Part shown: piece by piece, positions 52,475 to 61,933 of the stretch
Numbering within the stretch: the stretch's first letter is position 1
How the letters are laid out: every line of letters starts with the position of its first letter
From: Methylumidiphilus sp963753955
Lineage (GTDB): Bacteria; Pseudomonadota; Gammaproteobacteria; Methylococcales; Methylococcaceae
NCBI GenBank assembly: GCA_963753955.1
Contig: CAVWEM010000012.1
Span: forward strand, 1 to 64,000
Direction: 5' to 3'
Length of the DNA stretch: 64,000 bases
The notes under the pieces: model-generated
Databases searched by the model: none
Seen by the model: the letters and a program-made list of their open reading frames with translations, nothing else
What the model was told of the DNA's origin: nothing
Position numbers and translations under genes: made by a program

Positions 52475-52828
52475 TGGAGGCGGCGGGGATTGAACCCGCG
52501 TCCGCAAATCCTCCGCCGTCGGCTCTACATGCTTATCCGTCTCTTTGGTTTTAGGCGGCCTCCTCCCGAGCGGCAGGGAGGATGGCCGACGATTCCGGTG
52601 TTGTTTAGCGCATCCACCCCGGAAGAGTTTCAGCGCGAGCTTACAAACGGGTTACCCCCGAACAGACAGCCTATAAGCGGGCGGTCTGCCGAAGGCTAGC
52701 TGACTTAAGCAGCTAGAGCGTAGTTGTCGTCGTTGGCAACTAATTGTTTGCAGATGGTTTTACGAGGTATCCTGCACCTCGGCATGCACCTTGGGTTTTG
52801 TGATCCACGTCGAAGCCATGTCGCCCCC
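52472..52828 (-). ncRNA. ssrA: Transfer-messenger RNA
   Basis: tmRNA rescues stalled ribosomes and tags the nascent chain. The 5' end GGGGGCGACATGGCTTCGACG begins at 52828. The 3' part ends GGTTCAATCCCCGCCGCCTCCACCA-like at 52472 with an encoded CCA. The tag frame (52705-52737) is ANDDNYALAA followed by TAA, close to the E. coli ANDENYALAA. The 357-base length is normal. The 3' end is the integration site of the islands to the left; it remains complete after integration. Confidence 0.96.
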
Positions 52829-52986
52829 GGTGTCGTGAGGTTGGACAGTATACCCGCGAAAAAGTTTACGGCAAGCGTTGTTTTCGCCGCTTGCTCTTGT
52901 CGGAAAGCTTGTTTTGGCACACTAACCCTCTCCCAAAGGCGGGAGGGGACTTGTGGCCAGCTATAGCGTCCTGGCGCGATGGCCCG

Positions 52987-55341
52987 TCAGTCCCCGCCCT
53001 TGTCGTTCCAATATTTGCCGTCGGTTTTCCGGTAAGACTGCGGCGGGAATGCGCCCGGTTCGACGCTGATCGCGCCGGCATGGGCGGAATCGAGAACCTG
53101 CGCGCCGGACGCCCGGTAGCGCCGCAGCACATCGGGATGGGGAAAGTTGTAGCGGTTGAGATGGCCCACGGGAACCAACACGTAAACCGGCTTCACCATG
53201 GCCAGAAAGGCGGCGCTGGAGGACGTTTTGCTGCCATGGTGGGGGGCGACGAGAATGTCGGTTTTGAGTTCCGCGCCGTAGCGCTCCACCAGTTGCCGCT
53301 CGGCGAACCGTTCGATGTCGCCGGTCAGCAAGGCCGAGCCGGAGGAAGAGCTGACGCGCAGCACACAGGAGTTGTCATTCTCATTGCCCAAAGTTCCGAA
53401 CGGAGACAACATGTCGAAACGCACCCCGTCCCATTCCCAGCTTTGCCCAGCCTGGCAGGGCTGCGTCGCCGCCATGGCGAGTCAGTCCGGCACACTGGTG
53501 AGGATTTGCCCCACGGCAAAGTGCTTCAGCAACGAGGCCGCGCCGCCGATGTGGTCGTTGTCGCCGTGGCTGACCACCAGATTGTCGATGACCTCCACGC
53601 CTTGCTGGCGCAGGAACGGTTCGACCACCGCCGCGCCGGTGTCGAAGGTTTTGCCGAAGCGCGCCCCGGTATCGAATACTAGGGTGTGGCTTTGGGTTTG
53701 CACCGTGGAGGCCAGACCCTGCCCCACATCCAGAAGAGTCAGGCGGAAACGCCCCTCGGCAGGGGCTTGCGGTCGGACGGTGAGGCCGGGGATAAGCAGG
53801 ATCGCGCCTAGCCAGCGGGCGGGGATTCCTTTGGGGGCCAGGAGCAACACCGCGCCAGCCAAGGCAAACGGCAAAGTCCAAACGGGCGGGGCGGGATGGT
53901 TCCATTGCGCCCAAGGCAGGTCGGAGAGCCATTGCAACGCGACCCAAACCCATTGCAGCAAGGTTTCGGCTAGGCGCAACACGAATTCGCCCGTGGGCGG
54001 GTGGACGCCGATCAGCAAAGCGCTGAGCAGGCACAGTGGCGTAAGGATCAAGCCGATTGTCGGCACCGCCATGAAGTTAGCCAAAGGCGAGACCAGCGAT
54101 ACCTGCTGGAAAAAGATCAACGACAGCGGCGCCAAACCTAGGAAGATGGCCCAGTTGATCTTACATAATTCGCCCCACCAGCCTACCGGCCGCAGACGCC
54201 CGGACAGGGCTAGCAAGATCAAGGCGACGGCACCGTAAGACAGCCAGAACCCGACGGACAGCACCGCCAACGGATCGTACAGGGCCACCGCCAGCAAGGC
54301 CAAGGACAGCGTGGGCAAGGGCCGGGCGTTGCGTTGGCTGATGATACCAGCCATGACCACGAAAATCATGATCAACGCCCTTTGTGTAGGGATGACGAAA
54401 TCCGCCAAGGCCGAGTAGAGCCAAGCCGCGACCAGCGCCATGATGGCCGCCACCGCCTGCGGCGACCGCCGCATGACCCCCAGCCATGCGCAAGCCCGAT
54501 GCGCAAACCAATAAACCAAGCCTGCGACCAAGCTGATGTGGGAACCGGATATGGCTACCAGATGGGCCGTGCCGGTGCGACGAAACACCTCCCATTGTTC
54601 CTGGGAAATGGCGTTTTCCGCGCCCATGGTCAGCGCCACGACGATGCCGGCCATTTCGCGGCCTGCCAAGGTTTTCGTCAAGCGGTCGAAAACGGATTGC
54701 CGCCAAGCGGGCGGCGAGAACGGGGAAGCGGCGGCGAGTCGGCGGTTTTCGGCGTCTTCCCGCACATAGCCGACAGCCCTGATGCCCTGCGCGAACAACC
54801 ACAGCTCGTAATCCATGCCGCCGGGATTAAAAAAGCCATGTGGCCGCTTGAGGCGGACACGCAAGCGCCAACGCTCGCCAGCCTTCACCGGCAGGGCATT
54901 CTGGAACCAACTCAGGCGGATGTGGCGGGGCAACCCGGCCCCTGCCGGCGCCAGCACCGCCTCGGGATGGAAACTGAAGCGCAAGCCTTCTTCGAGTCCG
55001 TCGGGCACATTCAACACCACGCCCTCGACCAGGATATCCCGCCGCTCCAATTCCGGGGACAAGGCATCGTGCCAGCGAAAAGAGGCCACGCTCAAGGCCC
55101 ACACCACGCCGAACAGGAAAACGGCGGGGAGCCTAAACCGGGAAAGCCAGAGCACAACGGACGCCGCCGCGCCCAAGGCCATCGCGCCTGGCGACGGGAG
55201 GAAGGGAAATTGCTGAGCGGCGATGAACCCCGCGACCAGAGCCAAAACCAGCGGCAAGGAAAAAGGAGAGCCAGCGGCGAAAATTCCGTTCAACTTTTGA
55301 ATTCCAGGCCGTAGAATGGCTAACGACCCTGACAAGAACAA
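52987..55341 (-). pseudogene. comEC: ComEC/Rec2 DNA-uptake channel, in-frame stop
   Basis: ComEC is the inner-membrane channel of natural transformation. The first frame (to 53482) has the N-terminal OB-like domain, the competence domain (RRTGTAHLVAISGSHISLVAGLVYWF, DFVIPTQRALIM) and the metallo-beta-lactamase start LLDVGQGLASTVQTQ and VVSHGDNDHIGGA. A TGA at 53482-53484 follows SVPD. The same frame continues with LAMAATQPCQAGQSWEWDGVRF, ALLTGDIERFAERQL and LVAPHHGSKTSSS to 52987. This is a nonsense change, not a frameshift. A TTG at 55341 was taken as start; a later start near 55293 is possible. Confidence 0.9.
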
Positions 55342-55370
55342 CCCATACGAGAACCAAGGATCAAGCGCCC

Positions 55371-55967
55371 ATGCCCAAGAAACTCTTACTGCGCTTCATG
55401 CCCAACCGGGAAAAAATCAAAGCCATCAAAGCGTTGGAATTTCTCGGCGACAAACTGCACAGGCCCAACCTGTGGCATTTGAACCGCCGATCCGTGTCGA
55501 TGGCCTTTGCCGTCGGACTCTGGGCCATGTATACCCCTCCCCTGCCCTGGCAGATGGCGATTGCCGGGGTATTGGCGATTTATTTCAACGCCAACCTGCC
55601 GATTGCGGTGGCCTTGGTGTGGATCACCAACCCGGTGACTTGGCTCCCTATGTATTATGCCGCCTACAAGGTCGGCTCGCTGGCCTTGGGCCAGGGTTCC
55701 TTCCAATTCGACCAGTTCTCCCAGCTTTTTTCCATCGAGAAAGTCTTGGAGCTGGGTGCGCCGCTGTTGCTAGGCTGCTTAATCCTGATGAACGTCGGCG
55801 CGGCCTTGGGCTATTTCGGCGTCCAATGGCTTTGGCGGCGGTCGTTGCTGCGCCGCCTGACCATCAGGAAATACCGCCACGCCCCGCTGGACACGCCGCT
55901 GATGGTGAGGGAAACCCATGCCAGCTTCATGCGTATGTTGAGGCAACGGGGGGAAGACGGCAAGTAG
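55371..55967 (+). CDS. DUF2062 membrane protein
   Basis: 198 residues. LNRRSVSMAFAVGLWAMYTPPLPWQMAIAGVLAIYFNANLPIAVALVWITNPVTW is the signature of DUF2062, with a second hydrophobic pair near VLELGAPLLLGCLILMNVGAALGYF. Function is unknown; some relatives are linked to envelope lipid or cell-wall proteins. It is divergent from comEC with about 30 bases between starts. The long frame from 55316 through this gene is a shadow and is not annotated. Confidence 0.88.
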   Translation: MPKKLLLRFMPNREKIKAIKALEFLGDKLHRPNLWHLNRRSVSMAFAVGLWAMYTPPLPWQMAIAGVLAIYFNANLPIAVALVWITNPVTWLPMYYAAYKVGSLALGQGSFQFDQFSQLFSIEKVLELGAPLLLGCLILMNVGAALGYFGVQWLWRRSLLRRLTIRKYRHAPLDTPLMVRETHASFMRMLRQRGEDGK

Positions 55968-55970
55968 GCC

Positions 55971-56011
55971 AGGTGGGTGGGCAAGCGATAAAGACGCTTG
56001 CCCACCCACCT
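55971..56011. repeat. 17-bp perfect hairpin AGGTGGGTGGGCAAGCG
   Basis: A perfect 17-bp stem (55971-55987 with 55995-56011) and a 7-base loop follow the DUF2062 stop. It is probably a terminator or intergenic palindrome; no strong T-run follows. It is related in sequence to the 10-bp hairpin at 226-253. Confidence 0.8.
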
Positions 56012-56071
56012 GATTGCTTCAAGCGTGAAGGCGAATTTAATCGCGGTAGATTCCAGAAAGGTATTCAATTG

Positions 56072-56503
56072 ATGAGCGCCAATATCCACGACTTTTACAC
56101 TTGGACGCATCAACAGGCCGAACTGCTACGCGCAGGCCGCTTCGGCGAACTGGACTTGAACACCCTCGCCGAGGAGGTGGAAGACATGGGCAACAGGCAA
56201 TACGACCAGCTTGAAAGCCGGTTTGAATTGTTGTTTTCCCACCTGTTGAAGTGGCTTTACCAGCCGGCTTTTCGTGGGGCAAGCTGGCGGCTGACCATCC
56301 AGGAGCAGCGCCGCAAGATACCCAAGCACCTGAAAAAAAACCCTGGCTTGAAAAGCAGCTTGGCGGCAATCATGGCCGATGCCTACGAGGATGCCCGCAA
56401 AAGCGCAGCCGATGAAACCGGCCTTACTCTGGACACCTTCCCGGAACAATGCCCTTGGGTTTTCGAGCAGGCGCTGGATTCCGAATTCTGGCCGGAACGG
56501 TAA
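56072..56503 (+). CDS. DUF29 protein
   Basis: 143 residues. IHDFYTWTHQQAELLRAGRFGELDLNTLAEEVEDMGNRQYDQLESRFELLFSHLLKWLYQP is the standard DUF29 pattern, followed by SWRLTIQEQRRKIPKHLKKNPGLK. DUF29 proteins are abundant in cyanobacteria and some proteobacteria and have no known function. ATG 56072 has only a weak AAAGG upstream. Confidence 0.88.
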   Translation: MSANIHDFYTWTHQQAELLRAGRFGELDLNTLAEEVEDMGNRQYDQLESRFELLFSHLLKWLYQPAFRGASWRLTIQEQRRKIPKHLKKNPGLKSSLAAIMADAYEDARKSAADETGLTLDTFPEQCPWVFEQALDSEFWPER

Positions 56504-56507
56504 CAAC

Positions 56508-56715
56508 GGGCATCTGACTCCTTATATTTACTTTCTGGAACAAGGGCCTACCCTTTTTTAATTTCACGTTGCCGGCGCACAAGTCCTTGTCGATTAGCTC
56601 TGCGTTTTTGATGGCCTTATCCGTCAAGGCCTGAGCATTGGCGGCTTGCGCCTGCGATGCCATGAAGAAAACACACGGAACAGTGATGAGCCGAGTTTTT
56701 TCATTTTGTTATCCG
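56508..56715 (-). pseudogene. Possible small secreted-protein remnant
   Basis: On the minus strand MKKLGSSLFRVFSS (from about 56713) resembles the start of a signal peptide. One frame away MASQAQAANAQALTDKAIKNAELIDKDLCAGNVK continues like a signal cleavage site (SQAQA) and mature protein. One indel near 56665 would join them. Nothing more is recognised. Confidence 0.3.
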
Positions 56716-56881
56716 CTGGAGTGTGGAAAAAAGCTGCGCGGAGCGCAGATTCACATTTTTTAAATTGGGAGGATATTCAAACGTTCCGGTCGGGATTGCA
56801 AACCCATACGCGCCAACTTTAAGCAGTAACCCGCCGAATTGTAATGCCATCTGTCCCAAGCCGCATAGCGGCAACTGACGG

Positions 56882-57446
56882 TAGCCGGGGGTTTCAACCC
56901 CCGGAACGCAACGGAGCAAGGATTCCGTCGCGTAGTGACGGTTGAAATGCCCTGCAATGTATCGATCATGGTTTTTTCAACCGTCGCTACGCTACGAATC
57001 GCCTCCTTCCACCTCTTTCCGGGGGTTGAAACCCCCGGCTAAGTTCGCTGGCCTCTACGCGGCCCAACCACGCAGATGTGATTTAAATCTGGCAATCCAA
57101 TGAGTTGCCGCTTAAGTTGGCGCGTATGGGATGCAAATCCCGACCGGATCAGCGGATGCCGACATTTTGCAACCCGAAGGGTTGCCAGCCATTAGCCGGG
57201 GGTTGAGCGTAGCGACACCCCCGGTATGGATGCCAAACAGAACAGCGACCCTGGAAGGGTCGCAGCCTTGCTTGCGACTAAGCATATCGCCAACCTAATG
57301 CAGGATTCGCACGATTAATTAGAGGAACGGCAAGCTTGATTGGCCGATCTCTGCGACCCTGCGTGATCGAAGGGTTATATTCCCCGCTATCCGGGGGTGT
57401 CGCTGCGCTCAATCCCCGGCGAATGGCTTGAACCCCTTCGGGGTGG
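56882..57446. repeat. Two long imperfect inverted repeats
   Basis: The first has arms 56882-56947 and 56975-57040, each about 66 bases, containing CCGGGGGTTTCAACCCCCGG (itself a palindrome) and GACGGTTGAAA. The second has arms about 57171-57226 and 57389-57446, about 85% complementary, containing AGCCGGGGGTTGAGCGTAGC / GCTGCGCTCAATCCCCGGCG. The rest of 56504-57630 has no recognisable gene. Such palindrome blocks could be non-autonomous mobile elements or structured RNA. Confidence 0.75.
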
Positions 57447-57630
57447 TTCCAGTGCTTCGCCAACCCATAAAAGCATGTCCCCGATCAACTGGCGAATGGC
57501 AAAAGGTGCCGAATACGTGAACGGGAGCCATCAAGGAGCAAGGGATAACTTCGCTGCGGGCGATGTTATCCCTGAGGTTCGGCGTGGGCAAAGAGGGTAC
57601 CGTTGCCTGCTCCTATCCGGCTGTGGATTT

Positions 57631-58225
57631 TCAGCGGAAAGGCTGGTTTCTGATCTGGGCTTGGCCTATCGACAACAAGCCTACGGCAGACGCATTCGTC
57701 GCGATATTGTCAAACCTAAATGACACCGCTGTGGGCGTGTTAGCCACGAATGGAAAATTTACTAAGGAATTAGAACCAGAGCTGGTTTGGTTTGCTACTT
57801 GGACAAAAGAAGGAATATAGGTGTTGCCTTTATCATCAGACAAATTAACGTTGTCTTGAGGAGAAACGCAACAACCATTCCCAATACCCAAACCTCTATC
57901 CTGATATTGGCTGGTTATGGTTATATTGCAGGTCAATGAGCTGCCTTGCAAAGCGCAACCATTGTACTGATACAAGAAACCGCTGATATTGATGCCTGGC
58001 AACGGATTGGGATCGACAGCCAGCACAGTAAAATTGGCCAAGTGGAGGACGACATTGGTGAAGGTGGTCGTGCCTACGGTCACCGAGGGAATGGTCAGCG
58101 TCAAGGATGGCGCGTCAAACGTGTCGTTGGCCGCATAGGCATTGGCGGCGGCAATCAGCAAGAATGCAGGAAGTGCGGAAGTGCGGAAGTGCGGAAGTGC
58201 GGAAGTGCGGAATAAAGTCTATCAT
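57631..58225 (-). CDS. Secreted protein of unknown function, out of frame with its start
   Basis: The frame 58161-57631 reads LLIAAANAYA|ANDTFDAPSLTLTIPSVTVGTTTFTNVVLHLANFTVL..., a signal-peptide end followed by a beta-rich mature protein of about 165 residues, with CALQGSSLTCNI and GNGCC cysteines. The only good start, ATG 58225 with AAGGA upstream, is in another frame because of the 8-bp tandem repeat at 58169-58212. With three or six units instead of five the ATG would be in frame, giving MIDFIPHFRTSALP...AFLLIAAANAYA. I do not recognise the family. Confidence 0.6.
58169..58212 (-). repeat. Octanucleotide tandem repeat, GGAAGTGC x 5.5
   Basis: Five perfect units plus half a unit lie between the start codon at 58225 and the signal-peptide codons at about 58161. 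Each unit gained or lost shifts the frame by one or two bases. Currently the frame is off. Confidence 0.95.
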
Positions 58226-58458
58226 GGCGATGATCCTTGTGGTCAAAATGATGAGAGTCTGCCTACCTGAGCGGGCATCAAAACCGGATGCAGGCGCTAT
58301 CATATTACACCTCTATGCGCCGGATGGAAATTGCCCGCGCAGCTTGCCACCTGTCAGCTTGCGAAGCACACTTTTACTGAATGGCAGTGACGCGCCTAAA
58401 CCGCATTCCCACGCGGCGCGTGGGAAAAAGAGAAGATCCCATCCCACCGGAGGAAGCC

Positions 58459-59821
58459 ATGCAACTCACCCGACCCGCAGCCGTCGCCGGCATGTTCTAT
58501 CCGGCGGACAAACACAAACTCCAGGCCATGGTGCAAAGCTACCTGGATCACACCACCCCCGCCGGTGGCCTGCCCAAGGCCATCATCGCGCCCCATGCCG
58601 GCTACATCTATTCCGGGCCGATCGCCGCCAGCGTCTACGCCCGGCTGCGCCAGGGGCGCGGGCGCGTCAGCCGCGTCGTGCTGCTTGGCCCGGCCCACCG
58701 CGTCGGCTTCCACGGACTGGCGGTCAGCAGCGCCTTGTGGTTCGCCACCCCTTTGGGCGACATTCCCATTGACCGGCAGGCTTGCGCGGATTTGTCCGCC
58801 CTGCCCTTCGTCCATGAATTGGACCAAGCCCATGCCCAGGAGCACAGCCTGGAAGTCCAACTGCCCTTCCTGCAAGAAGTGCTGGGGGCGTTCAACCTGG
58901 TGCCGGTGGTGGTGGGCAACGCCAAGCCAGAGGAAGTCGCTGCGGTGCTGGATGCCTTGTGGGGCGGCGACGAGACCCTCATCGTCATCAGTTCCGACCT
59001 CAGCCATTACCACGACTACGCCACTGCCCGGCGCATGGATGCCGCCACCTCCAAGGCCATCGAGTCGCTACGTCTGGAAGACATCGACTACGAAGACGCC
59101 TGTGGCCGTCTGCCCATCAGCGGCCTGCTGATCGCCGCGAAACGGCATGGACTGTCCGCCGCTACCCTGGATCTGCGCAACTCTGGCGACACCGCCGGCC
59201 CGAAAGACCAAGTGGTCGGCTATGGTGCTTATGCCTTCGAGTATCCGCCAAAACCCGGGCGCAAGTCTGCGCTGGACGAAGAGCAGCGGCATTCTCTGCT
59301 GCGCTTGGCGCGGGAATCCATCCGCCACGGACTAAAAGGCCCGGCCCTTGCCTGTCGATCTGGCTGGCCTGCCGCAGGCCTTGCGGACAGTCCGCGCCAG
59401 CTTCGTCACCTTGCAGCAACAAGGGGCTTTGCGCGGTTGCATCGGCACACTGGAAGCCTTCCGCCCCCTGGCGGAAGACATCGCCCATAACGCCTACGCC
59501 GCCGCCTTCCAAGACCCGCGCTTCCCGCCGGTGGACGCATCCGAAGTGGACGGCTTGGACATCCACCTTTCCCTGCTCACCCCCGCCGAACCCATGAGTT
59601 TCCAGTCGGAGCAAGACCTGCTCGTCCAATTGCGGCCTGGCGTGGACGGCTTGATTTTGGCGGAAGGCGGCAGGCGCGGGACGTTCCTGCCCTCGGTCTG
59701 GGAACAACTGCCCGAACCTGCGCAATTCCTGGAGCATCTGAAACTCAAGGCGGGCTTGCCGAAGACTTATTGGTCCGATTCGATCCGTGTGTTCCGGTAT
59801 GAGACTGAGGGGGTGGGATAG
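58459..59821 (+). pseudogene. AmmeMemoRadiSam proteins B and A fused (Memo-AMMECR1), one frameshift
   Basis: ATG 58459 (GGAGG upstream) gives the Memo half: PAAVAGMFYPADKHKLQAM, IIAPHAGYIYSGPIAASVYARL, GPAHRVGFHGLAVSSA, EHSLEVQLPFL, ISSDLSHYHDYATARRMD and VVGYGAYAFEYP. It continues without a stop into an AMMECR1 half beginning LDEEQRHSLLRLARESIRHGL. Near 59342 one base is lost or gained; the next frame continues LPVDLAGLPQALRTVRASFVTLQQQGALRGCIGTLEAF to 59821. The fusion itself is genuine; the frameshift may be an artefact. It works with the radical SAM enzyme at 26204-27304. Confidence 0.88.
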
Positions 59822-61062
59822 TGCCTAAGGTCAATGTGAACATCCGGCGGCTGACCATGGTCATCGCCAACGCCGTGGACTTGGTGGGAGTCGACGACAC
59901 CGCCCATGGCAAGCGGGTGGCCATCATGGCCCGCGAATGTGCCCGAATGCGCGGCTATGACACCGCAAGGCAGGAAGTCCTGTTCGAGGCCGGTCTGCTG
60001 CATGATTGCGGCGTGTCCTCGACCTGTGTGCATCAAAAGCTCGTCACCGAGCTGGATTGGAGCGGCTCCAATGCCCATTGCGAACAAGGCTGGCAGATCC
60101 TGAAGCAATTCCAGCCCCTAAGCCATCTGGCCCCCATCGTGCGCTACCACCACACCCATTGGAAGGATCTGCCGACCACCGAGGCGTCCCCTGAAACCGC
60201 CTTGCATGCCAATCTGATCTATCTCGCCGACCGTGTCGATATGCTCGCCACGCACTATTACCCCGGCTCCCTACCGCTGTTCCATGCGGAGGAGATCCGC
60301 CAGCGCATCACCCGCTATTCGGGTGACTTTTTCGCCCCGGAATGGGTGGAGGTGTTCCAGGAAGCCTCCACCCAAGAAGCCTTCTGGGTGCGGCTGGCTC
60401 CGGAAAACATCGCCCAACAAATGCTAGAGACACCCGTGGCGGGGGAAGACGTGATGGATTTGCCGCAGTTGCATGCCTTTGCCTTGATAATCGCCCATAT
60501 CGTCGATGCCAAGTCGCCTTTCACCGCCGAGCATTCCCTGGGCGTAGCCAGGCTGTCGAAATTCCTCGGCGAACTCGCGGGGCTACCCGGCACAAAAACC
60601 GAAAGGCTGGAAATCGCCGGCCTGCTGCACGACATCGGCAAATTGCAGATACCCGATGAAATCCTCGAAAAACCGGCCAAGCTGGACAAGGACGAATGGA
60701 GCGTGATGAAAAGCCACAGCTTCATGACCTGGCAGATACTCCAGCCCATCCAGGGTATCGAAGAAATTGCCCAATGGGCCGCATTCCACCACGAGTCGAT
60801 CAACGGCGGCGGCTATCCCTTCCACCTGCATGGCGAGCAGATTTCCATCGAAGCGCGCATCGTCCGCATCGCCGACGTGTATCAAGCCATGGCGCAGCAG
60901 CGCCCTTACCGCGACATCGCGCCACCAACGGAGGTACTCGCCCTGTTGCGCAGTATGGTAGCGACGGGAGAAGTGGACGGCTCCCTGGTCGATCTGGTCG
61001 AAGCCAACCTCGAACAGTTTCATGCGGTGGCTTTGGGGCTTGCAGATGGGAGACAGAAATAA
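59821..61062 (+). CDS. HD-GYP-type phosphodiesterase-like protein with two HD domains
   Basis: 413 residues starting GTG at 59821, sharing the G of the upstream stop (TAGTG). The N-terminal HD domain keeps AGLLHDCGVS and the helices around it. The C-terminal domain has FTAEHSLGVARLSKF, AGLLHDIGKLQIPDEIL (about 268), MKSHSFMTWQIL, FHHESINGGGYPFHL (about 322) and RIVRIADVYQAMAQQRPYR. The HD and GYP motifs of cyclic-di-GMP hydrolases are thus intact. The overlap with the Memo-AMMECR1 gene implies translational coupling and a shared role, still unknown. Confidence 0.93.
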   Translation: MPKVNVNIRRLTMVIANAVDLVGVDDTAHGKRVAIMARECARMRGYDTARQEVLFEAGLLHDCGVSSTCVHQKLVTELDWSGSNAHCEQGWQILKQFQPLSHLAPIVRYHHTHWKDLPTTEASPETALHANLIYLADRVDMLATHYYPGSLPLFHAEEIRQRITRYSGDFFAPEWVEVFQEASTQEAFWVRLAPENIAQQMLETPVAGEDVMDLPQLHAFALIIAHIVDAKSPFTAEHSLGVARLSKFLGELAGLPGTKTERLEIAGLLHDIGKLQIPDEILEKPAKLDKDEWSVMKSHSFMTWQILQPIQGIEEIAQWAAFHHESINGGGYPFHLHGEQISIEARIVRIADVYQAMAQQRPYRDIAPPTEVLALLRSMVATGEVDGSLVDLVEANLEQFHAVALGLADGRQK

Positions 61063-61147
61063 GCTTGCCTGGGCTAAAGCGTTTCCGGCATTGGCGCTGG
61101 GTATTGCCGGAAACGCCCATCTTCAGGTTTATTGGGGGGAATGGATT

Positions 61148-61933
61148 CTAGGCCATGATATTCACGCCGCCGTCCACATAAAATGTCTCGCCGGTCAGGT
61201 GGCGGGCGAAGGGAGACGCGAGGTAGGCGCAGGCGTAGCCCACATCCATGATGTCGACGAGTTCGCCGAGCGGGGCGCGGGCTGCCGCCTCGTCAAGCAA
61301 CTGGCTGAAGTCCTTCAGCCCCGAGGAGGCGCGTGTCTTCAGCGGCCCCGGCGAGATCGCGTGGACGCGGATCTTTTGCGGCCCGAGTTCGCAGGCCAGA
61401 TAGCGGCAGGAGGACTCCAGCGCGGCTTTCACCGGCCCCATGACCTCATAGTTGCGCACGACCTTCGAGGCGCCATGAAAAGTCATGGTAAAGAGACTTC
61501 CGCCGTCCTGCATCAGCGGACTAGCCAGCCGGGCCATGCGGATGAAAGAGTGGCAAGAGACGTCCATGGCGATGGCAAAGCCTTCGGCGGAACAGTTGAG
61601 CAGCCCGCCTTGCAGGTCTTCTTTCGGTGCGAAGGCGATGGCGTGGACCAGAATATCGAGGTGGCCCCACTCCTTTTCGATCCGCGCAAACACCGCTTCC
61701 AATTCACCCGGCTTGGCGACGTCCAGCGGCAGGAAAATGGGGGCTTCCAGCGCCTGTGCCAGCGGTTCGACATAGGGTTTGGCTTTGTCGTTGAGATAGG
61801 TCAGCGCAAGCTCGGCACCGCATTCCCGGAAGGCTTTCGCGCAGCCATAGGCGATGGATTGATCGTTGGCGATGCCGACCACCAAGGCTTTCTTGCCTTT
61901 CAGGATGGAGCCTAGTAATACATTTTCGCTCAT
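61148..61933 (-). CDS. Second FabI-like enoyl-ACP reductase
   Basis: 261 residues of the short-chain dehydrogenase FabI type: GIANDQSIAYGCAKAF, HAIAFAPKEDLQGGLLN, MTFHGASKVVRNYEVMGPVKAAL with Tyr-x6-Lys, and SPGPLKTRASSGL. It is a diverged paralogue of 25199-25981. It is translationally coupled to acetate kinase (ATGA overlap) and belongs to the phosphotransferase-ackA-fabI operon seen in several proteobacteria. Its substrate may differ from the housekeeping enzyme. Confidence 0.9.
   Translation of the reverse strand: MSENVLLGSILKGKKALVVGIANDQSIAYGCAKAFRECGAELALTYLNDKAKPYVEPLAQALEAPIFLPLDVAKPGELEAVFARIEKEWGHLDILVHAIAFAPKEDLQGGLLNCSAEGFAIAMDVSCHSFIRMARLASPLMQDGGSLFTMTFHGASKVVRNYEVMGPVKAALESSCRYLACELGPQKIRVHAISPGPLKTRASSGLKDFSQLLDEAAARAPLGELVDIMDVGYACAYLASPFARHLTGETFYVDGGVNIMA

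Noticed and set aside
52705..52920. Open frame ending in ANDDNYALAA
   Set aside because: It is the tag-coding part of tmRNA plus upstream RNA sequence, not a protein gene.
53482..53484. Selenocysteine recoding of TGA in comEC
   Set aside because: ComEC is not a selenoprotein and no SECIS-like structure is evident; nonsense change or error is more likely.
54334..55314. Long open frame antisense to comEC
   Set aside because: Composition of a shadow frame; no recognisable domain.
55316..56503. Long plus-strand frame of 395 codons through the DUF2062 region
   Set aside because: It is a shadow of DUF2062 in its first two thirds; only the last 143 codons (DUF29) are real and have their own start.
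58169..58212. CRISPR-like array
   Set aside because: Units are 8 bp with no spacers; it is a simple tandem repeat. No CRISPR array was seen in the window.
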